From Bradysia coprophila (lineage: Eukaryota > Arthropoda > Insecta > Diptera > Sciaridae): a stretch of DNA of 64,000 bases. The stretch lies in assembly GCF_014529535.1 (NCBI RefSeq), contig NW_023503353.1:1-64000 (forward strand), written 5' to 3'. Positions 12,582 through 23,230 of the stretch are shown one piece after another. Position 1 is the first letter of the stretch, and the number at the start of each line of letters is the position of its first letter. The notes under the pieces were generated by a model that ran no database searches, had not been told where the DNA came from, and saw only the letters and a program-made list of their open reading frames with translations. Made by a program: the position numbers and the translations under genes.

Positions 12582-12753
12582 CCTGAAGTAGTTGCAAAAG
12601 AAGTTGCAAAATTCGTAAAAGGAAAATGTTTTTTGCGACAACTTTTGCAACTACTTCAAACGACTGGGAGCAACCTGAAGTAGTTGTGAAAGTAGTTGCA
12701 AAATTTGTAAAAGGAAAATATTTTTTGCGACAAGTTTTGCAACTACTTCAAAA
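12582..12753. repeat. Two tandem hairpin units, 92-bp period
   Basis: Units start at 12582 and 12674 with cctgaagtagttg and end with caactacttcaaa. Each unit is itself a hairpin, because gaagtagttgcaaaag pairs with cttttgcaactacttc. Confidence 0.75.
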
Positions 12754-12764
12754 GGCTACAAAAT

Positions 12765-12824
12765 CCTGAGACTGGTGTGTACACATCCTTAATGATTGTC
12801 CTTTCTACACCCACCAGTCTTAGG
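12765..12824. repeat. Short hairpin
   Basis: cctgagactggtg is the inverted counterpart of caccagtcttagg. Confidence 0.6.
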
Positions 12825-12991
12825 TTTTGCACATACGGGTATTACTGAAAACTTCGAAATTCCCCTGCAAGCTGAAGCAAGGCCAGGGAGTAGCGAACAA
12901 AGGACTTTCGATCTGGTTTTATGTCACTCACGATAAATTGATTGGGTTGATAAAAAAAAGGAATTTAAACTACGAAACCACGAAAAAAAAA

Positions 12992-13435
12992 TTACATTGG
13001 ATTTGTTGTATCCGGGGACTGCTCGGGCTCGGAGACTGTACGGTCTGACGAATCACTGCTGCTGCGTTCCTGTTAACGATAGATAATTTGTTAGTCTAAT
13101 CTTAGGATATTGCAACCCAAACCCAAACATGTTAAACCAAAACGTAAAACGAAGTTACCTTTGATCCCACGCTTGCAAGCATTCCTTTTCACCTAAACGA
13201 AACGAACTATTAACATTTAGACTTTCTTTGAAACGCAGACGTGCTTTGACATGCACAGACCACACACATATACCAAATCATGCAAGATACATACCAAATC
13301 GGAAACACGTTCGGCTAGCTCGTCTACACGTCTCGCTAAGTCGGTATTCTGCTGGACCAACCGCCGCACCAATGCATAAATGTCGCCTCCACCTTGTGCG
13401 GCCATTCGGTCTATGTCCTCAACGGTGAGATCCAT
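12992..13435 (-). CDS. Small spliced gene, coiled-coil protein of unknown function
   Basis: I do not recognise this protein. Exon 1 (13295-13435) starts at an ATG, encodes 47 residues beginning MDLTVEDIDRMAAQGGG, and ends with a long helical heptad-like stretch (LVRRLVQQNTDLARRVDEL) before a GTATGT donor. Exon 3 (12992-13069) follows a good acceptor, is in phase with exon 1, and encodes a Ser/Glu/Pro-rich acidic tail of 25 residues to a stop, giving about 72 residues in total. A 34-bp candidate exon lies between them (13159-13192) with its own acceptor and GTAACT donor. Its inclusion would shift the frame and end the protein a few residues into exon 3. A short coiled-coil followed by an acidic tail suggests an adaptor or a transposon accessory protein, but nothing decides this. 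Confidence 0.45.
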
Positions 13436-13581
13436 TATTATTCTACAAAATAAGACGGAACACCAAAAACTACTGAAAAGTGTGTTACACAAATTTTTCT
13501 TGTTAACACGATAACTTGAGTAAATCTGAACCGATTTTTGTCAAAGTATCGATTGAATAATATAGACAGTTTGATAGCTGA

Positions 13582-14100
13582 CCGTGGGTGGAGTTGGACA
13601 TTAAAATTTTTCTCTCTCTGTGGCTGAAAACCGTTCAAGTGATCTTCGCCATCAAACAAAGTAACAACAGCCACAGCATTAAAGTGTTCCGGCTAGAGTT
13701 GCATCGACAAATTCTGAAGATTTTTACAATCTTTCGTCGAGTGGGTTTTCGGAGCCGACAAGAAAAGGAAACTGTTAAGGAATGGATGTTAAAATGGTTC
13801 TATTCGATTTATTTTGCTGTAAATGATAAGACGAACGATAAAATATTTTCTGCTCAAGTTGCTGCAATGGCCATTGTTGGCTCGTTAAAACTGTTGCATA
13901 TACTTTGGAGGAAACAGGAAACACTGGAGCTAATGAATGAAATTTGTGATTATTGTTTTGAAAGATTTACGTGTCCAATAAACTTAAAATTGAAAAGGAG
14001 AAAATAGACATTTCGTTGCTGTTGAGTAGCCTGGTAGGACTGTGGATAGTATCAACTTCTTGCAGTACAAAATTACGATTCCTGTTAGTAAACATAGTGC
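13582..14100 (+). pseudogene. Possible insect chemoreceptor fragment
   Basis: The open frame 13582-14007 has no ATG before about 13782. It encodes a hydrophobic, aromatic-rich segment with KLLHILWRKQETLELMNEIC, which resembles the N-terminal half of insect odorant receptors. After a one-frame shift near 14000 the next frame encodes a membrane-like stretch (ISLLLSSLVGLWIVSTSC) and then a stop near 14105. The lack of a start, the frameshift and the missing C-terminal half suggest a broken gene or a lone exon. The family assignment is by resemblance only. Confidence 0.3.
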
Positions 14101-14523
14101 TATAATGTTGATGGACAATTGGCCAGACGGAGTTCGAATACGTGACTTTGTTCATAAGCATAAGCAGAAGAGTGTGAATATTGTTTCGAGCGATAAGTTC
14201 TTTTTATGAACTGGATTGATGAATTGATACTGAGATGAATTGTGTCGACGCTTCTGAATTTTATGATGGAACTTGTTTTCTTTTAAATGCTTCGTGGATT
14301 TGTCCAATCTTGAGAACTGTGCTATTATTGTCATGATTGATTTGTTGTGTTTCAATTGACTTGTCCAAAATTGAGTACTCTCAGTTCTAATTGTTGTCGA
14401 CCAACTTTTGATATTTTGTTTGTTGAACTCGTTATTGTAACATTGACAACTGTAATTTCTTGTACGCCAGTAGGGGTTTGACCCCGTTGGTGGTAATAAA
14501 ATAAAATACTTACATTTTTTATC

Positions 14524-14610
14524 GAGCGGATCTGTGGGAAATGGAAAGAAATTGGGGAAGCCTACATCCAGCAGTGGATAGAAACAGTCTGAAAAAGAAG
14601 AAGAAGAAGG
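14524..14610 (+). mobile_element. 3' end fragment of a LINE retrotransposon
   Basis: The frame ending at the tga at 14590-14592 reads KEIGEAYIQQWIETV, immediately followed by a gaa-rich tail. This combination resembles the C-terminus of the reverse-transcriptase ORF and the 3' end of non-LTR elements in arthropods. It is 5'-truncated to under 100 bp. The minus-strand open frame 14152-14703 lies across it and is not believed. Confidence 0.45.
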
Positions 14611-14703
14611 GTCTGTGTGAATCGACAAGATAAGTGGGACAATAGAGGAATAGAGATCTATTTTTTCCGATATGTCATTGGAGCTGCTGTTTAAGTCAAT
14701 CAA

Positions 14704-15344
14704 ATATTTTCTGTTTAAATAAATAGCTTTAGTTAATGGTTTTGAAAAGGTCTATCCACTCAAATTGCAAACATATTGACCTTAAAATAGGGCTTAAACT
14801 GGAAGCAAATTTAGTAACTCATTAAGACTTTGAAACTTCGATTTTAGTCCCATCGTTAAGGGGCGTGATTAGGTGACCTTCCATTTAAATTCACAATTGT
14901 CACTTTCCACAGTAAAAGTTGCACAATGTTTTCACGAAGATTTAAACATTTCAATAATTGATAATGGCGTAATAAACACAATTAGAACAAAATTTGTTCT
15001 TTACTCTACCAAACTGTAGCAATTTTTAACGAAAATCGATAGATCTTTATTATGTAAAATGCAACTAAATATGAGCGGTTTGCGAAGTATATGACCACAC
15101 ATTTCGCTTTATTTGTGATAAAATGGTCAAAATTAACAAAATATGACTAATGTCCTTAAGTTCTTGCATAAATTTGTAACCAAACTGTCGGAATCAATTT
15201 GTCAAAATTCACATTTATTTTTATAAAAACAAGTTTGCAACATCGAGGTGAACAAGAAAATACAGACCAAATTATTGTGAATTTGGACGCATACTGGTTA
15301 TTCGAATTTCGAAAACACATAACCACAAAATTCTAGCAAACACT
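14704..15344. other. No gene seen
   Basis: AT-rich sequence without a convincing open frame or palindrome. It may include 5' sequence of the transposase gene that follows. Confidence 0.5.
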
Positions 15345-15353
15345 GATGTTCCT

Positions 15354-18331
15354 AGCAAACGCAAACACGAAGGAAAAACCTTTTTCTTTGGAAATAGAAA
15401 ACGGGGACGCGACCACAGCAACAATTTTCACAGCAAAAAGTCGACAAAGTAATTTTATTGAGTACATTTACAAGCCTTTCCTGAAATAATTTGTGGTTTC
15501 TAGTACGACAACATCCAACGGAAGCGAATTATCTACAATAGCAATAGAACCATCGTTTCAAGAAAAAATAACCCAAGATGCTGAGTTCAATGCCGACGAA
15601 GTATTTATTGAGCTCGAAGATATGTCGTTGTACAACCATTCCTTGGGACTATATCAAGAAACCGATGAAAGTGCGGAAGTATTTACGGAACTTGATCCAA
15701 GCAAGGAATACGAGCTTTGTGATCTAGAATCAGCAGCCATGAACATTGATGTTGAAGCAGCACAACAATGCCGGAATGAAATTGCATCAATTGAAAACAT
15801 TGAGATACTTGAACTGGAAGATGACGACCGAGATGACAATAGTGAAATCGACTTTGGAGAATTTGTGAATGGGAATGAAGCATGTGATCCTGTTCAACAT
15901 GAAGGTGCAAAACAATTTCGTGCAACGATCACTACATAATTCAGACGTTTCTTTATTAGGTATTGACATAGTTGAGAACGAAGAATTTGAAAGACAAAAC
16001 CAGCAGACGACGTCAATCGAAGGAAATCGAATTGTCGATTTGAAAAAACTGTTCGACGATATACGACGGCTGAACAGTCATTCTGCCGATGATTCTTGCA
16101 ATTTCAACGATATGGTGCTCGCCAGAGAAACCAAGTTTGGATTCCAAAGTAGAATTGGATTTTGTTGTGAAAAGTGCGGCTATTTAAATCATTTAGTGAC
16201 CACGACAGAAAATGATGAAACACCGAACATAAACTCTGTTGCCGTATTAGCTACACTGTCGGTCGGTTTGACCTACTCGACAATGGTAGAATTTCAAAGT
16301 GCGTTCAACATACCATCAATGACCAAGTCAACATTCTACAAAAAAGAGCGAGAGTGGCACTCGATCATTAATGATGTAGCGGAGGAGTCTATGAATAAAG
16401 TTGCGAAAACCGAAAGACAGGAATGCATTAAAGAAGGAAGTGTCGATGAAGTTGGAAACGCACTGGATAAATGTTTCATCGACGCCGCGTGGAGTAAACG
16501 GTCATATCGATCGTCTTATTCAGCATCTTCGGGATCTGCAACAATCATTGGAGCTCACACGAAAAAGGTGATATGGAATGGTGTTGCCAACAAACGTTGC
16601 CGTATCTGTGAAAGTGCCCGTTCAGCTCACACGAAGCCAGCAGAACATAAATGCAACAAAAATTTCGTTGGACCGTCGACCGCAATGGAACCAAAGCTAA
16701 TCAAAGATGGTTTCATTGAATGTGCGAATAAAGACAAGATCAGATTCAGTCATTTTGTTGGTGACGGAGACGCAAGTGTCGTTGTTGCGCTAAACAATGC
16801 CCAAATTTATCGGTATCCGTACTTACACATCGAAAAACGTGAATGCTGTAATCATTTGTTCAAGGGCTGCAGATGCAGCCTGCATAAGTTGGCTGAAAAA
16901 GCTGCGTTCAAACCATATCTGTCCTACGATAAAGTCGAAAAGATCATCTACTACATCAGATGCGCCAGAAAACATTGGGTGGAATCATCGGAGACTTATG
17001 AAATTCAAATTGAAAACGTTCGAAAGGACATCTTCAACATACCATACCATTTATATGGCGATCACACACGATGTGCTAAGTATTTCTGTGATGGTGCTAA
17101 AGAGGGCGAGAAAAACTTCGTACCTACTTTGGAACAAAATAACTTGATGAGTCAGATCCAGGATTCGTTGGCCAGAGTTCGCTTAAACGCTAAGAGCGTT
17201 TTAGCTGGAGAAAGTACGAAAATTGTTGAGCAGTTCAACTCCCTGATCGTGAAGTTTACAGGAGGAAAACGAGTGGACCTCACATCCAGTGGTTCATTCA
17301 AAGCTCGAAATCAATTGGCAGTTATACAACACAACACCGGGAAAGTTCTTTCAACAATATTAACAATATTCCAGGCGATCAACAAAAAACCGAATCCTAA
17401 CATACAACATGTAGAGAATCTGAAAGTCGCTCACAACGAATACAACTCAGTGCACCGAAAAAACCATTCCAAAAAGAAGGCCTTTATCAATGCGACTAGT
17501 GGAGACGAGTTCTATGGGACCCTTACATGTCAAAAATTGGATATGGACCAGCCAAGCTATGATTTCGAGAAAAAACGGTATTTAGATGATCTGGCTCGTC
17601 GACATAGCAATCGCACTAAAACTGAAGGTGAAACAAAATTGCACGAAGACAGTGATAAATGGAATAGTGCGATTCATGGGATGGTAACGTGCTCCTCTTT
17701 TGGGAGCATTTGTTCAGCTCGAAATGCAAAATCGTATAGAAATATTGTGGAGGCAGTGTTGTACCCTGGTCGGAAAGGAGAAAAACAAACTCAGCACAAC
17801 TTGACGTATCAACCTGTTGCTGCTGAAGCGTTTGAAAAATCACTGGGGCTAACTGTTGTAAAATCTGGATTTCATACGGATGATACGCTTCATTTCGTAG
17901 GAGCGGCGCCGTATGGAACAATCAACGAAGATGCAATCATCGAAATTATATGTCCACTGTCATATTTCAACAAAAACGTTTTGGAAACGGTTCAAAAGGA
18001 CACATTATGGATAAAAGATAAGAATAAGGCCAATATTATTGGCATGAACTCTAAACATAAGGAGTACTACAAAGTGCAAGGCATGATGCATGTTACAAAT
18101 CGTCAATTGTGCTATTATGTGGTATGGCCGGGAAATGAAGGAGTCTTAATTTGGTGTGTTAAGAGAGACAATATGTTTTGGATGCGAGACATGGAACAGA
18201 AATTGAAGGCTTTCTTCGAAAAAGCCCTTTTACCGGAGATTGTCGATTCACGGAAAAGCAGACTTATGCCGCTACGAAACTTAGACAGTGACGGTAATGC
18301 GGTTGTATCTAGTGTTGAATCCACGATCTAG
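15354..18331 (+). CDS. MULE-type transposase fused to YqaJ-like domain, copy A
   Basis: This is a Mutator-like DNA transposase with a C-terminal YqaJ/lambda-exonuclease-like domain. The main exon ends at 18331. An acidic N-terminal exon (15504-15883) joins it best through a 61-bp intron (15884-15944); a 40-bp intron (15905-15944) is the alternative. A still earlier exon ending at 15448 would add a basic Lys/Arg-rich start; its ATG was not fixed, so the start is uncertain. The apparent DDE triad is present: Asp in FIDAAWSKR (16481), Asp in GDGD (about 16763-16771) and Glu in VEQFNS (17228). Paired cysteines (CEKCGY, CRICES) suggest metal binding. In the nuclease domain the SPDG motif reads APYG (about 17912) and EIKCP reads EIICP (17942), so two of three catalytic residues are lost. 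Copy B on the other strand is a diverged paralogue. It could be an active element, a relic or a domesticated gene; the frame is intact through the main exon. Confidence 0.75.
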
Positions 18332-18536
18332 CCGATTTATTTTTCGAAGCTCACTTTTTTGTGAAACTGATTCATTTGATATGAAATTAAACGTATTAAC
18401 ATTCCGCAATTTGTTATTTTGCTCTTTAGTAAACATTCCATCAGTTCTCCCTTCACTAGGATTCACTAGGACCAACGAATGACAATTTTAACTCTGAAAG
18501 TATGAGAATTGAGAAATCCTTTGAGTGATTCTTTCG

Positions 18537-19354
18537 AAAAACAACCTACGGAAATCGGACTCATTTTCACCGGCTCGTGTAAGGTGTAACTGAAGAAATT
18601 TCTGTAAAAAAGTGCGTGTTTTCGATCGCCTCTCGCTAGACATACGAGCATCGACAAATTTTCAAAAAAAGGCCTCAGGTAACCAATACCTACCTAGGCA
18701 GAAGGCTGTAAACTTGGGGATGTCACGCAGATCGCCATTTTATTAGATACGCGGGAACACACCACTTCTGATGATTTTCAGAATGTGAATTTTTGTATGA
18801 AATTTCCCATTTTATCATCAACTGTGGTGTTTCTAGAGATGAGCGGGCCGCCCGAAATACATCGGCCCGACCCGACCCGACCCGGCCCGATCGGGTTCGG
18901 GTCCGGGTTTTGAAAATTCATTCGGGCCGGGTCGGGTCGGGCTTTGAAAACAAAAATTCGGGCCGGCCCGACTTAGAAATACAAATTTTAAGTAAGCCAA
19001 TAAAAGCTATAAAGCATGAAGCATTAACTTATTTTATTATTTTACTTCGCTTATAAGATTATTGCAAAGCTTTTATGCGTAGAAAATGATTTTTCATTAA
19101 ATTTCTTATAGTAAAAAAAAGTCGGGTCACGTCGGGCCGATGATTTTTTCGGGTCGGGTTGGGTCGGGCCGCGAAGAGAAAAGTCTTGGGTCGGGTCGGG
19201 CTCGGGTTCAAAAAATTGGATCGGGCCGGGTCGGGTCGGGTATTGAAAAAACGTCGGCCCGCTCATCTCTAGGTGTTTCCCAAGTTTACAGTCTTGCCTA
19301 GGCACATACAAAAAATTCCACTGGTAAATGCATCCGATTTCGGTAGGCTGTTTT
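18537..19354. mobile_element. Palindromic element interrupted by a hAT MITE
   Basis: Outer arms acaacctacggaaatcgga and tccgatttcggtaggctgt, and inner arms cctaggcagaaggctgtaaa (18693) and tttacagtcttgcctagg (ending 19302), are inverted copies. Without the MITE at 18834-19271 the host element would be about 375 bp. Confidence 0.7.
18834..19271. mobile_element. hAT-type MITE, 438 bp, perfect 8-bp target duplication
   Basis: Perfect 16-bp terminal inverted repeats (tagagatgagcgggcc) are flanked by identical ggtgtttc at 18826-18833 and 19272-19279. An 8-bp duplication is typical of hAT elements. The subterminal regions are runs of cgggtc/gacccg, far more GC-rich than their surroundings. Open frames here, rich in Pro-Asp-Arg, are by-products of the simple sequence. 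Confidence 0.95.
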
Positions 19355-19782
19355 GCAAAGCATCCCTCTTTACAATAATAAATTTATGTAATAGGTAAGT
19401 GTTCCTAAAGTGCGACATAGCACAGTCAACAATTTATTCAGAGCATCATCTCCGACGTAGCCCAGATTGGTTTCAAAAACTTAAAATTCGGGGTTGTAAA
19501 ACGCTAGGCTACACAAAATCAGAATTTTTTATTCGCATTCCATTGTATGTCAGGGAAAATTTAGAGATTATAGCTCTCCCATCTTCACATATGCAGATTT
19601 TTATTATTTCGTTTTCAATAGAAATGTTCCAATCTATTGTAAATTTTTTGGTATTTAGAAACACATTCACTAACAATGTTTATACGTTTCTCAATTATAC
19701 AGTGCCGATGATTATACATTTTATTCTAGCTCAACCATAGGAATCGGTAATAAGAATAGAGCTCATATTATTGTAAAGACAA

Positions 19783-19862
19783 TGGGGCTAAATGTTGTAA
19801 AATCATGATTGTATACGGATATCAGTTATGGATAAAAGATAAGAATAAAGCAAATACTATTG
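19783..19862 (+). pseudogene. Relic of a MULE-YqaJ gene
   Basis: ggggctaaatgttgtaaaat and ttatggataaaagataagaa match copy A near 17846 and 18005, but the roughly 120 bp between these blocks in copy A are missing. It is therefore a decayed, internally deleted third copy of the nuclease-like domain. Confidence 0.6.
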
Positions 19863-21155
19863 TAATAGAAGTGGTGTGGTATGACTGTAACATCAAAATA
19901 AGCTCTATGTGTAGGTGAAACCGTATTTATAATAAAAAAATGAGATTCTCACTTTGAAGTAGCAGCATGAAAAAACAATATTTTGTGAAGGATCAGAATT
20001 GCTCTTATATTTAATTTCAAATATTATCCGCTTACGCTTTCGAAATTAAATTTCGAAAATTCGTGTCGTTCGAATTATTTAAATTAATTTTTCGAAATTA
20101 AGTAGAGGGAGTGGACGTACATATACTCGCGCCTTAATCCAAAATGATTCAAAGACGGCACGGAACACGGCACAATTATAATAATTTTACGTGAAAACAA
20201 ACTAAAAAATGCGTTTGGAGTCGATTCAAATACTCGCTTTCCATTCTCTCTTCGCATTCTCCATTCATTGTACGTCAAGTTCACCTTTTTTTAAAAATTA
20301 CAACTAAACGTAACGACTTCGATCGTGACTAAAAATCTGCTGTTGCTCACGTGGTTACTTTTGCGTCTAATGTAAATGTAGAACCTTCAAAATGTATGAA
20401 AAATGTTTAAATTCAAAAATGGAAGATAATTACGGCATTTCTTCTGCCAGTATACAATTAATATATTCCTTATCGACCGATACAAACAAGTATCGTTAAG
20501 TCATTTTATTAGTTTCTTGGTAGATAAGTGACCCACCAGCCTTTTATCGTAAGTCGACAGTTCACAATTGTTTTCTTCGCACAAACTTGTTTAACTGAGT
20601 CGATAAATTATCATCCGAAAAAAAAATAGTAGAGGAAGTTCACATTATCACGGCAATGTGTTATTGCACCATACGCCGACAATATTTGACTTTCGTAATT
20701 AAAATGAAAAACTGATGAATGAACGAACGAATTTATGATGCGCATTAATACATTATACGAACTCACGTCACTAGACAGCGAGAATGTATAGTTTTTCCGA
20801 CCGACTGTACCTTCACACCATCTAGAAGAGAAAAATCAATATTCTGGCCGGCAAACACAACCCGCTTGGGTGATTAACGTACGGATTCGATGAAATTTAC
20901 GATACAAATAAGCAATTCCCGCATGAACGCAAGCGAAATTCAAAATTATTGAAGAATTCTGACATTAGATTAAGACGATTTAGCGGGAGCGAAACTTTTT
21001 TAGGGGGTGACAGCCCATTGTTATAATATTCTCGTCTTCGATATCTCACGCACACATATGTATCAAACGCGAAGCTAACTTCATTGGAAATGAATGACTT
21101 TTCAAATTTGTTTATCTTTAACGTTCGATCCGTTTCATACATTGAATAAACCTAA
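19863..21155. other. No gene seen
   Basis: AT-rich intergenic DNA. Around 20020-20105 are overlapping short palindromes of tttcgaaatta. The sequence from about 20760 may be the 5' flank of the P-like gene; no terminal inverted repeat was found by eye. Confidence 0.45.
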
Positions 21156-22080
21156 ATGGTTCTTCAATGTTGCGTGCGAGGCTGCGAGACTGTTGGAAAG
21201 AGTGGGTTTCACAGTTTTCCGACAAACAAAGTGTCGGCAGAACGGTGGATTGTGGCAACAAAATCGCACCATTTGATTGATCGACTTGCAGCAAATAAAC
21301 TATCGAATTCATTCTACAAAGTTTGTAGAAAGCATTTTGCTGATACCGACTTTACAAAAAATGGAAAAGGGCAGATCATCATCAAGCAAGAATCGACGCC
21401 AAGCCTTTTCCTGCCCGATGGAGTAAGTTAACCTCAAATGCATTACATTTCACATGACCCTGCTGATATCAAATGCATTTTAAATTCAGTTTCCAGTTCA
21501 TTTACCTACACGAATGTCAGAAAAGCCCGTGAATACTGAAGAACGTTCGCATTTGCCAATAAACGTGAGTTTTCAAAATTATCTTAAAGTCCGATGAACT
21601 AACACAGAACTAAAACTAAAAACATCTCAGGATACCTCAATGAATCAATCGAGAACCGACAGTGACATTGTAGATGACGACAATTACATTGACGTGGAAG
21701 GCCTAAGCTCAGAAGAGGAAGTACGCGAAAAGACTGGTCAAAAGCGAACGAAGTGCTCCAAAGAAACGGTTTGTGGATTAATTGGATTCCGTGGGCAGTC
21801 TACCTTTTATGTGTTTTGTTTTGTATTGTGTTCGTCTTGTATGTTGTAAATGTTCAATAAAATTAGAGGCAATGATAACAAGAAACAAATGAACTAAATT
21901 TACAGCTCACACCAAGGATTTTTGAAAAGCCTGAAAAATTTACATTTTACCAGCTGTTGACGCGGTTGCGTATACCAATATTTGTGTTCTTCGTACTTGA
22001 TATAAAAAGCGACTTTGTGTTTCACTAATTAAATGAGTAAAGAGTGGGCATATTAGTACTTGAAATCGTATTCTAAAACG

Positions 22081-22215
22081 CTAAAAAAGACTTTTAGTCC
22101 TAGGTACGAAATGTACTATTTCATACCCAGGACCCGAAAAGTGTGACTTCGTCGCACTTTTTCTCCGTCCAATATGAAAAATACTATTCGTACCACGGAC
22201 TAAAAGTCTTTTTTA
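22081..22215. mobile_element. MITE in the large P-gene intron
   Basis: ctaaaaaagacttttagtcc at the left is the inverted counterpart of ggactaaaagtcttttttag at the right. The centre holds a second short hairpin (gtgtgacttcgtcgcac). An extra copy of the left arm in direct orientation lies at 22269-22310, after a stretch with cctcgccttcggctc. Confidence 0.8.
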
Positions 22216-22861
22216 GCGTATTCGATTCCAGACCTCGCCTTCGGCTCTGTCTGGAAACGTCTCACACACTAAAAAAGACTTTTAGTCCTAGGTACGAAAT
22301 GTACTATTTTGCGCTAGCAGATAAAATATTGTATCTAACTGCTTCAAAATTGTTATTTGTCCTTGGCTCGAGCATACTAGCCTTTGGCCAAAATAAAAAT
22401 TTGGAAGCAAGAAGGTAGTATTACTATTTCCTCTTAACCTGAGTAAGAATTCACAGCCGTTTCAAAAGAACATTTTTTACTCCACACGTGGTTGAGTATG
22501 GACTGGACAACAGCCGACGAATTTTCTCAGCGTACTCGACAAAACAAATTGTGTCAGAAGTTTGCTAAAAATTCGTTTCACATTTTCTTTCTGGCAACTA
22601 ACGATAAATGATGATATTTAATCGATTTTTCTAAATTTCAAAGAATTCTTTTACGGGATTTCATGAAGTCTGCGACATTTAGTATAATTTTATACTTGTT
22701 TCTTGCCTGTCGCCACACATGCATCTAATATATTACTTGAAGGTGGGATTAATTGAATACCTAAACTGACGCCTTGATAACGTTCGAAAATAACGATGGT
22801 AAGTTTGATTTTTTGAATATTAAAGGTCCATAGCACAAATGACTAATTTTTGTATATGATG

Positions 22862-23230
22862 ACGTGTTTTGGACCAGTGCACCTCTCAAAAGAAACCACC
22901 CATCACCCACAACAGCGATTTAAATGGTAGACGTTCTTTAAGTGAATTATTGTGAAGTCACTGTCCATGCTGTTCATATCACTGTTGGTATAAATCTTAA
23001 ACGAGAGGTAGAAATCCATCATAGTAGTTCATGTGTCACCTTCTTTTAATATGAAGGATCCATCCCGAGTAAAAATAAAAGTCTCAAAGATTCGAAAAGA
23101 GACGTCTCACGTCTCACAACACAAAGGATTTGAGACCGTGAGACGTCTCTTTTCTTGAGACTTTCATTTTTACTCGGGATATCAACATTCTAGCATGAGC
23201 AGAGGCTTCACAATAATTTGCTGGAATACT
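22862..23230 (+). repeat. Intron repeat, copy 1
   Basis: This stretch shares several colinear blocks with 25850-26310 in a later intron of the same gene: a cacccac region, ttaagtgaattattgtga, a gtagttcatg region, and atcaacattctagcatga. It is either a dispersed repeat or an ancient internal duplication of intronic DNA. Confidence 0.6.
23064..23178. mobile_element. Hairpin MITE inside intron repeat copy 1
   Basis: cccgagtaaaaataaaagtc pairs with gactttcatttttactcggg, and gagacgtctcac also pairs internally. Copy 2 of the intron repeat lacks this segment at the equivalent place, showing that it inserted later. Confidence 0.8.

Noticed and set aside
14152-14703. 183-codon minus-strand frame
   Set aside because: It runs antisense through the LINE 3' end and its gaa-rich tail, giving a poly-Ser stretch. 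No domain was recognised.
18793-19311. Frames rich in Pro-Asp-Arg
   Set aside because: They are translations of cgggtc/gacccg simple sequence in the hAT MITE.
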